Program-made: the position numbers and the translations under genes
In this document: piece after piece, positions 1 to 7,937 of the stretch
Layout of the letters: each line of letters starts with the position of its first letter
Position numbering within the stretch: the first letter of the stretch is position 1
DNA from: JAPLSN01 sp964482955
Lineage (GTDB): Bacteria > Spirochaetota > Spirochaetia > Treponematales > UBA12059
Assembly (NCBI GenBank): GCA_964482955.1
Contig: CAYZZW010000042.1
Location: 1 to 30,361, forward strand
DNA length: 30,361 nucleotides
Direction: 5' to 3'
The notes under the pieces: generated by a model
Databases searched by the model: none
Told to the model about the DNA's origin: nothing
The model's input: only the letters and a program-made list of their open reading frames with translations

Positions 1-195
1 GGCGTCAACATGGTCAAGAAGGCCATGAAGAAGCGCAAGCAGACCGACCGCGGCGGCATCGTCGAGATCGAGGCCGCGCTCCATATCTCCAACCTCATGA
101 TCGTGTGCAAGAAGTGCGGGCCCACCCGCATCGGCTACAAGATCGAAGGCGAGAACAAGAAGCGCGTGTGCCGCAAGTGCGGGGAGGCCCTCTGA
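1..195 (+). CDS. rplX: 50S ribosomal protein uL24 (C-terminal part)
   Basis: Large-subunit protein uL24, which binds 23S rRNA early in assembly and sits near the exit tunnel. Only the last 64 codons are present because the window begins inside the gene; the frame is open from base 1 and the start lies outside. It is recognised from NLMIVCKKCG followed by PTRIGYKIEG and a terminal CRKCGEAL, that is, two CxxC knuckles giving the zinc-ribbon-like tail seen in many bacterial uL24 proteins. Its TGA shares one base with the ATG of rplE (TGATG), so translation of the next gene is probably coupled. The position directly before rplE, rpsN and rpsH is the usual spc-operon order. Confidence 0.93.
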   Translation, partial: GVNMVKKAMKKRKQTDRGGIVEIEAALHISNLMIVCKKCGPTRIGYKIEGENKKRVCRKCGEAL

Positions 196-749
196 TGAAG
201 AACGCGTACGTCCCCCGGCTCAAGAAGATCTACCTCGAGAAGATCGCGCCTGAGCTCAAGGATGAATTCTCCTACACGACCCCGATGCAGGTCCCCCGCT
301 TCGTGAAGGTCGTCGTGTCCATGGGCGTCGGCGAGGCCAAGGAGAACAAGAAGCTCCTCGACGCGGCCGTCACCGACCTCGGGCACATCACCGGCCAGCA
401 CGCGGTGAAGACGAAGGCGAAGAAATCCATCGCCACGTTCAAGATCCGCGAAGGCCAGGAAATCGGCGCCCGCGTCACGCTCCGCGGCAACCAGATGTGG
501 GAGTTCCTCGACAGGCTCATGAACGTGGCCCTGCCGCGCGTCAAGGACTTCCGCGGCGTGAACCCGAACGCCTTCGACGGCCACGGGAACTACGCCATGG
601 GCATCACCGAGCAGATCATCTTCCCCGAGATCGACTTCGACAAGATCGAGAAGATCATGGGTTTGAACGTAGCCATCGTCACGACCGCCCGGTCCGACAA
701 GGAAGCCAAGAGCCTCCTCGCCAAGATGGGCATGCCGTTCAGGAAATAA
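195..749 (+). CDS. rplE: 50S ribosomal protein uL5
   Basis: Large-subunit protein uL5, part of the central protuberance, where it binds 5S rRNA and contacts the P-site tRNA. The 184 codons match the usual family length of about 180. Family signatures are visible: MQVPRFVKVVVSMGVGEA near residues 30-50, TGQHAVKTKAKKSIATFKIR near 75-95, and the C-terminal GNYAMGITEQIIFPEIDFDK near 132-151. The ATG at 195 overlaps the rplX stop, and the frame also stays open upstream, but the conserved N-terminus (MKNAYVPRLKKIY) fixes this start. It lies in the spc operon with rpsN 11 bases downstream. Confidence 0.97.
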   Translation: MKNAYVPRLKKIYLEKIAPELKDEFSYTTPMQVPRFVKVVVSMGVGEAKENKKLLDAAVTDLGHITGQHAVKTKAKKSIATFKIREGQEIGARVTLRGNQMWEFLDRLMNVALPRVKDFRGVNPNAFDGHGNYAMGITEQIIFPEIDFDKIEKIMGLNVAIVTTARSDKEAKSLLAKMGMPFRK

Positions 750-760
750 GGGGTACCGTA

Positions 761-946
761 ATGGCAAGAACAGCGATGATCCTGAAGGCGCTCAAGAAGC
801 CGAAGTACTCCACCCGGCTCGTGCGCCGATGCAAGATCTGCGGCCGCCCGCGCGGCTATCTGCGAAAATTCGACATGTGCAGGCTCTGCTTCCGGAAACT
901 CGCCTCCGACGGCTTGATTCCGGGCGTCGTGAAGTCGAGCTGGTAG
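761..946 (+). CDS. rpsN: 30S ribosomal protein uS14, zinc-binding type (type Z)
   Basis: Small-subunit head protein uS14. At 61 residues it is the short, zinc-binding form, not the ~100-residue C-minus form. The zinc ligands are in CKICG and CRLCF (two CxxC pairs separated by the RPRGYLRKFDM segment), and the protein ends GLIPGVVKSSW, typical of this family. The ATG at 761 follows a GGGGTA purine stretch and lies between rplE and rpsH as expected. No second, zinc-free paralogue is seen in the window. Confidence 0.96.
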   Translation: MARTAMILKALKKPKYSTRLVRRCKICGRPRGYLRKFDMCRLCFRKLASDGLIPGVVKSSW

Positions 947-955
947 GAGGAAGGC

Positions 956-1354
956 ATGAGCGTCAGCGATCCGATTTCCGACATGCTCACGAAGATCCGC
1001 AACGCGTCCGAAGCCCGGCACGAGAAGGTCGACATCCCGACCTCCAAGCTGAAGCTCGAGATCGTGAAGATCCTCAAGACCGAAGGATACATCAAGAACT
1101 TCAAGAAGGTCGTCCAGGAAGGCGTGAACTTCATCCGCATCTTCCTTAAATACGACGAAGCGAACACTCCCATCATCCACGGCCTCGAGAAGGTCTCGAA
1201 GCCCGGCCGGCGCGTGTACGCCGGTTACAAGGAGATGCCGAGGGTTTACAACGGTTACGGTTCCATCGTCGTCTCGACGAGCGAGGGCGTGACCACCGGC
1301 CGCAAGGCCGCCGAGAAGAAAGTCGGCGGCGAGCTCATCTGCACCATCTGGTGA
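956..1354 (+). CDS. rpsH: 30S ribosomal protein uS8
   Basis: Small-subunit primary rRNA-binding protein uS8, which binds the central domain of 16S rRNA; in E. coli it is also the translational repressor of the spc operon. The 132 codons match the family. The N-terminal signature SVSDPISDMLTKIRNA and the C-terminal STSEGVTTGRKAAEKKVGGE are both present, with the middle motif KPGRRVYAGYKEMP. The ATG is preceded by a good GGAGG (946-950). The gene sits 9 bases after rpsN and 13 bases before rplF. Whether this uS8 also autoregulates the operon here cannot be told from the sequence. Confidence 0.97.
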   Translation: MSVSDPISDMLTKIRNASEARHEKVDIPTSKLKLEIVKILKTEGYIKNFKKVVQEGVNFIRIFLKYDEANTPIIHGLEKVSKPGRRVYAGYKEMPRVYNGYGSIVVSTSEGVTTGRKAAEKKVGGELICTIW

Positions 1355-1367
1355 TCGGGAGGTAGTC

Positions 1368-1910
1368 ATGTCGAGAATCGGCAAGATGCCCGTCGCGATC
1401 CCGCAGGGCGTCAAGGTAACCGTCCAGGGCCTGGACGTGAAGGTCGAGGGCCCGAAGGGCAAGCTCGAGCAGAAGATCAACGATTCGGTGACGGTCAAGA
1501 TCGCCGGGAACGTGCTGGAAGTCGAACGCAAGGACGACAGCCAGCAGTCCCGCGCCTTCCACGGCCTGTACCGCAATCTCATCAACAACATGGTCACCGG
1601 CGTGACGACGGGCTTCACCCGCGCGCTCCTGATCAACGGCGTCGGCTACAAGGCGGAGGCCAAGGGCGACCTGCTCGTCCTCAGCCTCGGGTACTCGAAC
1701 GACGTGTTCGTCGGCGTGCCGAAGGGCCTCGCGGTCGCGGTGGAAGCCAACGGCGCGAAGATCGTCGTGTCGGGCGCCGACAAGCACCAGGTCGGCCAGT
1801 TCGCCAGCGACGTCCGCAAGCTCCGCGGTCCCGAACCCTACAAGGGCAAGGGCATCCGTTACGAGAACGAGACCGTCCGCAAGAAGGTCGGCAAGTCCGG
1901 CGTGAAGTAA
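1368..1910 (+). CDS. rplF: 50S ribosomal protein uL6
   Basis: Large-subunit protein uL6, located at the base of the L7/L12 stalk near the factor-binding site. The 180 codons match the usual 175-180. It starts SRIGKMPVAIPQGVKV, has the tandem duplicated alpha/beta folds typical of uL6, and carries the C-terminal signature RGPEPYKGKGIRYENE near residues 150-166 before the basic tail. An SD-like GGGAGG lies just upstream of the ATG. Gene order rpsH-rplF-rplR is canonical. Confidence 0.97.
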   Translation: MSRIGKMPVAIPQGVKVTVQGLDVKVEGPKGKLEQKINDSVTVKIAGNVLEVERKDDSQQSRAFHGLYRNLINNMVTGVTTGFTRALLINGVGYKAEAKGDLLVLSLGYSNDVFVGVPKGLAVAVEANGAKIVVSGADKHQVGQFASDVRKLRGPEPYKGKGIRYENETVRKKVGKSGVK

Positions 1911-1922
1911 GGGTAGGACCAC

Positions 1923-2288
1923 ATGAGCACCAAGGAACAGTCGGAAAAGCTCCGCAGGCGCGACGCGCGCCGCGGCCACGTCCGCAAGACCCTCGAGGGC
2001 ACCACCGAGCGCCCGCGCATGACGGTCTTCCGGTCCAACCGCTACCTCTACGTCCAGGTCATCGACGACTCCGTCGGCGCGACCATCGCCTCCGTCTCCT
2101 CGCTCGAAGAGGCGATGAAGGGCGTTAAGGCCACCGTCGAGGGCGGCTCGAAGATCGGCGAAGAGATCGGCAAGCGCCTCAAGGAGAAGAACATCGGCAA
2201 GGTGGTCTTCGATCGCAACGGCTACAAGTACCACGGCATCGTGAAGGCCATCGCCGACGGCGCCCGCAAGTCCGGCGTCGAGTTCTAG
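1923..2288 (+). CDS. rplR: 50S ribosomal protein uL18
   Basis: Large-subunit protein uL18, which binds 5S rRNA in the central protuberance together with uL5. The 121 codons fit the family. The basic N-terminal tail (KLRRRDARRGHVRKTL) precedes the globular core with ERPRMTVFRSNRYLYVQVID near residues 36-55, and the protein ends with the conserved segment VVFDRNGYKYHGIVKAIADG. It is 12 bases after rplF and 9 bases before rpsE. Confidence 0.96.
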   Translation: MSTKEQSEKLRRRDARRGHVRKTLEGTTERPRMTVFRSNRYLYVQVIDDSVGATIASVSSLEEAMKGVKATVEGGSKIGEEIGKRLKEKNIGKVVFDRNGYKYHGIVKAIADGARKSGVEF

Positions 2289-2297
2289 GAGGGTCGC

Positions 2298-2816
2298 GTG
2301 GAGTACAAGGGAAACAGGGACCGCGACCAGGGCCGCGATTCCAATTACATCGAGAAGCTCGTCAAGCTGAACCGCACGGCCAAGGTCGTGAAGGGCGGAC
2401 GCCGCTTCTCCTTCTCGGCCCTCACCGTCGTCGGCGACAAGTCCGGCAACGTGGGTTTCGGCTTCGGCAAGGCGGGCGACGTCACCGAGGCCATCCGCAA
2501 GAGCATGGACCGCGCGAAGCGCGCCATGGTGAAGCTGCCCGTGAAGAACGGCACGCTTTCCCACGAGGTCACCGCCTTCTACAAGGCCACCAAGGTCATC
2601 CTGAAGCCGGCCTGTCCCGGCTCGGGCATCATCGCCGGCGGCGCGATCCGCGCCGTCATGGAGGCGGGCGGCGTCACCGACGTCCTCGCCAAGTGCGTCG
2701 GGGCCCGTACCCCGGTGAACGTCGTCCGCGCCGTCTTCCAGGGCATCACCCTCATGATGGACGCCCGCGCCGTCGCCAAGAACCGCGGGAAGACGCTCAA
2801 GGACATGTGGGGTTAA
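2298..2816 (+). CDS. rpsE: 30S ribosomal protein uS5
   Basis: Small-subunit protein uS5, involved in decoding accuracy and mRNA entry. The start is a GTG at 2298, chosen because AGGAGGG lies six bases or so upstream and no ATG follows before the conserved core. The 172 residues contain the dsRBD-like N-terminal domain (KVVKGGRRFSFSALTVVGD, then GNVGFGFGKAGDVTEAIRK) and the C-terminal domain with PGSGIIAGGAIRAVMEAGG and DVLAKCVGARTPVNVVRA. It is four bases before rpmD. Confidence 0.97.
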   Translation: MEYKGNRDRDQGRDSNYIEKLVKLNRTAKVVKGGRRFSFSALTVVGDKSGNVGFGFGKAGDVTEAIRKSMDRAKRAMVKLPVKNGTLSHEVTAFYKATKVILKPACPGSGIIAGGAIRAVMEAGGVTDVLAKCVGARTPVNVVRAVFQGITLMMDARAVAKNRGKTLKDMWG

Positions 2817-2820
2817 CCGT

Positions 2821-3006
2821 ATGGCCAAGAAAATCGAAGTGACGCTCGTGCGCAGCGCGTGCGGGCATCTGGCGAACCAGCGGGCCACGGTCCGTTGCCT
2901 CGGGCTGCGCAAGGTCAACTCCTCGCGCGTCCACGACGCGTCTCCCGCCGTGCTCGGCATGGTGAAGACCGTCGCCCACCTCGTAGCGGTCAAGGAGATC
3001 GACTGA
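2821..3006 (+). CDS. rpmD: 50S ribosomal protein uL30
   Basis: Small large-subunit protein uL30 (61 residues, the usual bacterial length). It begins AKKIEVTLVRSACGHLANQR and continues with TVRCLGLRKVNSSRVH, the family's alpha/beta core, ending VKTVAHLVAVKEID. This gene is lost in some bacterial lineages but is intact here. Only one base separates its TGA from the rplO ATG (TGACATG), so rplO is likely read by the same ribosomes. Confidence 0.95.
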   Translation: MAKKIEVTLVRSACGHLANQRATVRCLGLRKVNSSRVHDASPAVLGMVKTVAHLVAVKEID

Positions 3007-3007
3007 C

Positions 3008-3454
3008 ATGTCCGACTTCAACCTTCACCCGCCCGTCGGCGCCACCCACGCCAAGCGCTACGTCGGCCGCGGCCAGGGCTCCGGCCTCGGCACGACCGCG
3101 GGCCGCGGCAACAAGGGACAGCAGTCGCGCTCCGGCGGCAAGACGTACCCGGGCTTCGAGGGCGGCCAGATGCCGCTCTACCGCCGCATCGCGCACCGCG
3201 GTTTCAAGAACTATCCCTTCAGCCAGGAATACCAGATCGTCAACGTCGGCGACGTCGAGACCCGCTTCAACGCGGGCGAGACCGTCGACGGCGCGTCGCT
3301 CGTCGCCAAGGGCCTCGTCAAGAAGGCCGACCTTCCCGTGAAGGTGCTCGGCAACGGCGATATCACGAAGTCGCTCAGTTTCGTGGTGGACAAGGTGTCC
3401 GGCTCCGCCAGGGCCAAGATCGAACAGGCCGGCGGCAAGGTCGAAACCCGCTAA
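3008..3454 (+). CDS. rplO: 50S ribosomal protein uL15
   Basis: Large-subunit protein uL15, a late-assembly protein with an extended N-terminal arm that threads into 23S rRNA. The 148 codons match the family. The Gly/Arg-rich arm (GRGQGSGLGTTAGRGNKGQQ) is followed by GFEGGQMPLYRRIAHRGF near residues 50-67 and the C-terminal core ending ARAKIEQAGGKVETR. It is followed 33 bases later by secY, the standard order. Confidence 0.96.
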   Translation: MSDFNLHPPVGATHAKRYVGRGQGSGLGTTAGRGNKGQQSRSGGKTYPGFEGGQMPLYRRIAHRGFKNYPFSQEYQIVNVGDVETRFNAGETVDGASLVAKGLVKKADLPVKVLGNGDITKSLSFVVDKVSGSARAKIEQAGGKVETR

Positions 3455-3487
3455 CGCGGGCATCCATCACGAAAGGGGATCGATAAC

Positions 3488-4804
3488 ATGGCCGGCAACC
3501 CGTTAGCTGACGTTTTCCGGATCAAGGAACTCCGCGACCGCATCCTGTACACGCTCGCCTGTCTCGTCGTGTTCCGCATCGGCACGTATATTCCCATCCC
3601 GGGCATCGACGCCTCCGCGCTCACGCGGTACTTCTCCACGCAGACCCAGGGCGGCGGCGTGACGGACTACCTCGATTTCTTCGCGGGCGGCGCGTTCAAG
3701 AACTTCTCGCTGTTCATGCTCGGCGTCATGCCGTACATTTCCACCCAGATCATCATCCAGCTGCTCCTCGTCGTCTTCCCGAGCCTCAAGAAGATCGCGG
3801 AAGACGACGGCGGCAAGCGCAAGATCCAGCTCTGGACCCGCCTCGGCACCATCGTCGTGTGCGTGTTCCAGTCCCTGGCCATCGTCGCATACGCCAAGAG
3901 CATCCCCGACGCCATGATCATCGACGAGCGGCTGTACCTGTTCATCGCCATCCTGACGGTGACCTCGGGCTCCCTGTTCCTCGTCTGGCTCGGCGAGCAG
4001 ATCACCCAGCGCGGCATCGGCAACGGCGTCTCGCTCATCATCTTCGCCGGCATCGTGGCGCGGCTGCCGAACGCGGTCTTCGCCCTGGTGAAGAAGATCC
4101 AGACCGGCGACCTCAACCCGGTCTACGCGCTCGTCGTCCTCGTGATGTTCGTCGTCGTCGTGGCCCTCGTCGTGTACGAGCAGCAGGGCCAGCGCAAGAT
4201 CCCGGTCAACTACGCCAAGCGCGTGGTCGGACGGAAGATGTACGGCGGCGCGAACACCTACATTCCCTTCAAGGTGAATCCGTCCGGCGTCATCCCGGTC
4301 ATCTTCGCGAGCAGCTTGCTGACATTCCCCCTGCAGTTCGCCCAGATGCTCGGACCCAACGTGAAGTGGCTCCGCGACTTCGCCTACGCCATGCGGCCGG
4401 CGGGTTTCGGGTACAACCTGACCTACATCCTGCTCATCATCTTCTTCGCGTACTTCTACACGCAGGTCTCGCTCAATCCGCAGGAGATCTCGCGCCAGAT
4501 CCGCGAAAACGGCGGCTCCATCCCCGGCATCCGCTCGGACAAGATGGAAGACTACCTCACGAAGATCCTGAACCGGATCATCCTGCCCGGATCGCTCTAC
4601 CTGGCGTTCATCGCCCTGATCCCGACCGTCGTCCAGGGTTTCTTCGGATTCCCGAGCGAGCTGGCGTACCTCCTCGGAGGCACCTCGCTCCTCATCCTCG
4701 TCGGCGTGGACCTCGATACGATGTCCCAGATCGAAGCGCTCCTCAAGATGCACCACTCGGAAGGCCTCGTACGGAAGGGCCACCTGAGGTCTAGAAACCT
4801 GTAA
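3488..4804 (+). CDS. secY: Protein translocase channel subunit SecY
   Basis: Pore-forming subunit of the SecYEG channel, which moves unfolded proteins across or into the inner membrane. The 438 residues match the family. About ten hydrophobic segments can be counted, beginning with ILYTLACLVVFRIGTYIPI near residues 18-36. Signatures seen are the post-TM1 PIPGIDASAL stretch, FMLGVMPYISTQIIIQLL near 77-94, the cytosolic loop with INYAKR-like PVNYAKRVVGRKMYGG near 239-254, and LNPQEISRQIRENGGSIPG near 329-347, then the basic cytosolic C-terminus. It is the last gene of the spc block; 98 bases then separate it from rpmJ, where a promoter is likely. Confidence 0.97.
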   Translation: MAGNPLADVFRIKELRDRILYTLACLVVFRIGTYIPIPGIDASALTRYFSTQTQGGGVTDYLDFFAGGAFKNFSLFMLGVMPYISTQIIIQLLLVVFPSLKKIAEDDGGKRKIQLWTRLGTIVVCVFQSLAIVAYAKSIPDAMIIDERLYLFIAILTVTSGSLFLVWLGEQITQRGIGNGVSLIIFAGIVARLPNAVFALVKKIQTGDLNPVYALVVLVMFVVVVALVVYEQQGQRKIPVNYAKRVVGRKMYGGANTYIPFKVNPSGVIPVIFASSLLTFPLQFAQMLGPNVKWLRDFAYAMRPAGFGYNLTYILLIIFFAYFYTQVSLNPQEISRQIRENGGSIPGIRSDKMEDYLTKILNRIILPGSLYLAFIALIPTVVQGFFGFPSELAYLLGGTSLLILVGVDLDTMSQIEALLKMHHSEGLVRKGHLRSRNL

Positions 4805-4842
4805 CGCGCGCGCCTGTGGAGGGGGTTCCGAAAGCGCGGCTA

Positions 4843-4872
4843 TTGAAGAAGCCCCCTTCCGCGTGCTACAAA
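4843..4872 (+). promoter_or_regulatory. Probable sigma70-type promoter for rpmJ-rpsM-rpsK-rpsD-rpoA-rplQ
   Basis: TTGAAG (4843-4848) and TACAAA (4867-4872) are separated by 18 bases, with a TGC just before the -10. The same GTGCTACAA -10 context occurs in the predicted atoD promoter. The site lies in the only sizeable gap (98 bases) of the ribosomal block, so it may give the alpha-operon genes their own transcription in addition to read-through from secY. A run of G at 4820-4824 can pair with the C-run at 4852-4856 around the -35, a possible leader or attenuator structure. Confidence 0.5.
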
Positions 4873-4902
4873 TGCCGTTCGTAACGTACGGAGGAAGCGA
4901 CC

Positions 4903-5016
4903 ATGAAAGTCAGGACCAGCGTCAAGCGGATCTGCGACAAATGCAAAGTAATCAGGCGGAACGGAATCGTCCGCATTATCTGCGATAACCCCAAGCACAA
5001 GCAGAAGCAGGGATAA
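4903..5016 (+). CDS. rpmJ: 50S ribosomal protein bL36
   Basis: Smallest large-subunit protein, bL36, 37 residues, binding 23S rRNA and one zinc ion. The zinc ligands are Cys11, Cys14, Cys27 and His32 (CDKC ... CDNPKH), the classical C-plus form. It begins MKVRTSVKRICDKCKV. The ATG at 4903 has GGAGG (4890-4894) upstream. It lies between secY and rpsM, as in most bacteria. Confidence 0.95.
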   Translation: MKVRTSVKRICDKCKVIRRNGIVRIICDNPKHKQKQG

Positions 5017-5028
5017 GGAGACCGATCG

Positions 5029-5400
5029 ATGGCACGCATCGCGGGAGTCGACCTCCCCAACAAGCACCTTGATATCGCGCTCACGTACATTTTCGGCATC
5101 GGCCGGACGAGCGCCCGCAAGATCTGCGAGACCACGAAGATCGACCCCGCGAAGAAGGCCGCCGACCTCTCCAACGAAGAGGTCAACGAGCTCCGCAAGG
5201 TCATCGAGAACGACTATAAAGTCGAAGGTCGCCTCCGCTCGGAGACGGCCCTCAACATCAAGCGCCTCATGGACATCGGATGTTACCGGGGTCTCCGGCA
5301 CCGCAAGGGCCTCCCCGTGAACGGCCAGCGCACGCGGACGAACGCGCGCACCAGGAAGGGCAAGCGCAAGACCGTGGCCGGCAAGAAGAAGGCCGTCTAA
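5029..5400 (+). CDS. rpsM: 30S ribosomal protein uS13
   Basis: Small-subunit head protein uS13, which contacts the P-site tRNA and forms bridges to the large subunit. The 123 codons match the family. It starts ARIAGVDLPNKHLDIALTYI with the helix-two-turn-helix core and ends in the conserved GQRTRTNARTRKGKRKT tail, followed by a lysine-rich stretch. The ATG follows AAGGAG (5015-5020). First full-size gene of the alpha-operon block. Confidence 0.97.
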   Translation: MARIAGVDLPNKHLDIALTYIFGIGRTSARKICETTKIDPAKKAADLSNEEVNELRKVIENDYKVEGRLRSETALNIKRLMDIGCYRGLRHRKGLPVNGQRTRTNARTRKGKRKTVAGKKKAV

Positions 5401-5419
5401 CCGAGGGAGGATAGCTCAC

Positions 5420-5800
5420 GTGGCTGTAGCGAAGAAGAAGAAAGAGAAGAAGAGCGTCTACGAAGGCAAGGTCTTCATCCAGGCGACCTTCAACAACACG
5501 ATCATCACGATCACGGACATCAACGGCAACGCCATCTCCTGGGCCTCCTCCGGCGGCCTCGGCTTCCGCGGCGCGAAGAAATCCACCCCCTTCGCCGCCC
5601 AGACCGTCACGGAGACGGCCGTGCAGAAGGCCCTCAACGTGGGCCTCCGCGAAGTCCACGTGGTCGTCAAGGGACCCGGCATCGGCCGCGAGTCCGCCAT
5701 CCGCCAGCTGGGCGCGCTCGGACTGAAGGTGAGGACGATCAACGACGTCACCCCCATTCCGCACAACGGGTGCCGACCCCGCAAGGCGCGAAGGATCTAA
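5420..5800 (+). CDS. rpsK: 30S ribosomal protein uS11
   Basis: Small-subunit platform protein uS11, near the E site and the Shine-Dalgarno helix. The start is a GTG at 5420 preceded by GAGGGAGGA (5403-5411). The 126 residues carry a lysine-rich N-terminus, then the signature ATFNNTIITITDINGNAISW, SSGGLGFRGAKKSTPFAAQ near residues 46-64, and the C-terminal PIPHNGCRPRKARRI. It lies 19 bases after rpsM and 15 before rpsD. Confidence 0.97.
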   Translation: MAVAKKKKEKKSVYEGKVFIQATFNNTIITITDINGNAISWASSGGLGFRGAKKSTPFAAQTVTETAVQKALNVGLREVHVVVKGPGIGRESAIRQLGALGLKVRTINDVTPIPHNGCRPRKARRI

Positions 5801-5815
5801 GGGAGAAACGACAGC

Positions 5816-6451
5816 ATGGCTCGATACACTGGTCCCAACTGCCGGCTCTGCCGCGCCGAGGCGAAGAAGCTCTTCCTCAAGGGCAACCGCTGCCGCAGCG
5901 ACAAGTGCCCGATCAACAAGAAGCGTCCCGCCCCGGGCAAGAACCCGAAGGCGCGCATGGGCAAGAAGTCCGAATACTCCGTCCAGCTCCGCGAAAAGCA
6001 GACCTTGAAGCGCAGCTACGGCCTCCTCGAAAAGCAGTTCCACAACACCTTCGAGAAAGCCCTCCGCATGCCCGGCAAGACCGGCGAAAACCTCTTCGCC
6101 CTGCTCGAGCGCAGGCTCGACAACGTCGTCTTCCGGCTGCACTTCGCCGTGTCCCGCCCGCAGGCCCGCCAGCTTGTGCTGCACGGCCACGTCACGGTGA
6201 ACGGCAAGCGCGTTGACGTCCCCTCCTTCACGGTGAAGCCGGGCGACGCGATCGCGATCCACGCGACCAGCAAGAAGGTGAACGCCGTCAAGGATTCCCT
6301 CCAGGAAGTCGGCAGGAGCGGCGTCATGCCCTGGCTCACGGTCGACGTCGACCAGATGTCAGGTTCCTTCGCGAGCGTCCCGCATCGCCAGGACATCACC
6401 GACATGGCGGACATCCGCGAGCAGCTCGTCGTCGAACTCTATTCCAAATAA
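5816..6451 (+). CDS. rpsD: 30S ribosomal protein uS4, zinc-binding form
   Basis: Small-subunit assembly initiator uS4, which binds the 5' domain of 16S rRNA; in E. coli it also represses the alpha operon. The 211 residues fit the family. The N-terminal domain has Cys9, Cys12, Cys26 and Cys31 (NCRLC ... RCRSDKC), the zinc-binding C-plus type. The S4 RNA-binding domain follows near residues 100-165 (RRLDNVVFRLHFAVSRPQAR, then LHGHVTVNGKRVDVPSF). It sits between rpsK and rpoA, ten bases before the latter. Confidence 0.97.
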   Translation: MARYTGPNCRLCRAEAKKLFLKGNRCRSDKCPINKKRPAPGKNPKARMGKKSEYSVQLREKQTLKRSYGLLEKQFHNTFEKALRMPGKTGENLFALLERRLDNVVFRLHFAVSRPQARQLVLHGHVTVNGKRVDVPSFTVKPGDAIAIHATSKKVNAVKDSLQEVGRSGVMPWLTVDVDQMSGSFASVPHRQDITDMADIREQLVVELYSK

Positions 6452-6460
6452 GGAGCGGAC

Positions 6461-7516
6461 ATGGCGCGAAAGAACCTGCTCAAGGGCTTCAAGAGACCGA
6501 AGGGCATCACCTACGAACAAAGCGAATCCTCGTCGAATTACGGCAAGTTCGTCGCGTACCCCTTCGAGCCCGGCTACGGTACCACCATCGGGAACACGCT
6601 GCGCCGCATCCTCCTTTCTTCGATCCCCGGTTACGCCATCTCGGCCGTCCGCGTCGTCTACTACGGCCAGGACGGTTCGCAGCACGTCGTTTCGAGCGAG
6701 TTCGAGAACATCCCCGGCGTCGTCGAAGACACCATCGAGATCCTCAACTCGCTCAAGATGCTCAGGCTCAAGCTCGACGGCGACGCCGAGGAAACGACCC
6801 TGCTCTACGAGATCACCGGCCCCTGCGAGATCAAGGGCTCGTTCTTCTCGGAAGACAAGGCGCTCACGGTGCTCAATCCCGAGATCCACGTCGCGACCCT
6901 CATGGAAAACGTGAAGCTCGAGATCGAGATGCAGATCGAGCTCGGACGCGGTTACGTGCCGAGCGAGGTCAGCGAAAAGTACGTGGAAGTGGTGGGAACC
7001 ATCCCGCTCGACGCCATCTATTCGCCGGTCACCAAGGTGAAGTACGCCGTGGAACCCACGCGCGTCGGCCAGCGCTCCGACTACGACAAGCTCGTGCTCG
7101 AGATCTGGACCGACGGCTCGGTGAAGCCCGAGGACGCCCTGGCCGAAGCCGCGAAGATCGGCAAGGACCACTTCTCGATCTTCATCAACTTCGACGAAGG
7201 CGAGGGCGAATCCGACGAGGAAAGCGACGAGATCGAGGAACGCATCCGCCAGATCCTCGCGACGCCGGTGGAGGAGCTCGAGCTCTCCGTCCGGTCGTCG
7301 AACTGCCTCAAGAACGCCAACATCAAGACCATCGGCGACCTCACGAAAAAGACCGAGGACGACATCGCCAAGACCAGGAACTTCGGCAAGAAGTCACTCC
7401 AGGAGATCAAGGACAAGCTCAAGGAATGGAACCTGTCGCTCGGCATGAACGACTATTCCGAACTCCGCGGCTACCTGAAACTCTCGATGCAGAAGGAAGA
7501 GACCCATGAATCATAA
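6461..7516 (+). CDS. rpoA: DNA-directed RNA polymerase subunit alpha
   Basis: Alpha subunit of RNA polymerase: the N-terminal domain dimerises and nucleates assembly, while the C-terminal domain binds UP elements and activators. At 351 residues it is a little longer than the usual ~330. N-terminal signatures are FEPGYGTTIGNTLRRILLSS near residues 32-51 and EFENIPGVVEDTIEILNSLK near 84-103. An acidic linker (EGEGESDEESDEIEE, near 247-261) leads to the C-terminal domain with VEELELSVRSSNCLKNANI and RNFGKKSLQEIKDKL. Its last 11 bases overlap the start of rplQ, suggesting coupled translation. Confidence 0.97.
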   Translation: MARKNLLKGFKRPKGITYEQSESSSNYGKFVAYPFEPGYGTTIGNTLRRILLSSIPGYAISAVRVVYYGQDGSQHVVSSEFENIPGVVEDTIEILNSLKMLRLKLDGDAEETTLLYEITGPCEIKGSFFSEDKALTVLNPEIHVATLMENVKLEIEMQIELGRGYVPSEVSEKYVEVVGTIPLDAIYSPVTKVKYAVEPTRVGQRSDYDKLVLEIWTDGSVKPEDALAEAAKIGKDHFSIFINFDEGEGESDEESDEIEERIRQILATPVEELELSVRSSNCLKNANIKTIGDLTKKTEDDIAKTRNFGKKSLQEIKDKLKEWNLSLGMNDYSELRGYLKLSMQKEETHES

Positions 7517-7934
7517 GCCGGGCTTCAACAGACTGGGCCGCATGCCGAACCACCGGAAGGCCCTCCTCCGGAACATGATGACCGTGCTGTTCAAGCACGA
7601 GCGCATCACGACGACCAAGCCGAAGGCCCTCGAGCTCCGCCGCGTCGCCGAGAAGGTGATCACGCGCGCGAAAGAGGACACCGTCCACAACCGCCGCGTC
7701 GTCAACGAGAAGATCAAGGACGAAGCCGTCCTCGCCAAGCTCTTCACGGACATCGGTCCGCGCATGAAGGAGCGGGCGGGCGGTTACACCCGCATCCTCA
7801 AGCTGGGCTTCCGCAAGCTCGACGCGGCCGACATGGTCATCATCGAGCTCGTGGACCGCAAGTCCGACGACGAGAAGGCCAAGAAGCGCGAAGAGCGCAA
7901 GGCCGCCAAGAAAGCCAAGGCCAAGCAGGAGTAG
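7506..7934 (+). CDS. rplQ: 50S ribosomal protein bL17
   Basis: Large-subunit protein bL17, placed near the tunnel exit. The core runs GFNRLGRMPNHRKALLRNMM (residues 5-24), HERITTTKPKALELRRVAEK (near 32-51), then GGYTRILKLGFRKLDAADM near 91-109. At 142 residues it exceeds the ~120-residue minimum because of a C-terminal tail rich in Lys, Ala and Glu, probably a disordered or helical extension. The ATG at 7506 lies inside the end of rpoA, with AGGAAGAG just upstream serving as its SD. Confidence 0.96.
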   Translation: MNHKPGFNRLGRMPNHRKALLRNMMTVLFKHERITTTKPKALELRRVAEKVITRAKEDTVHNRRVVNEKIKDEAVLAKLFTDIGPRMKERAGGYTRILKLGFRKLDAADMVIIELVDRKSDDEKAKKREERKAAKKAKAKQE

Positions 7935-7937
7935 GAT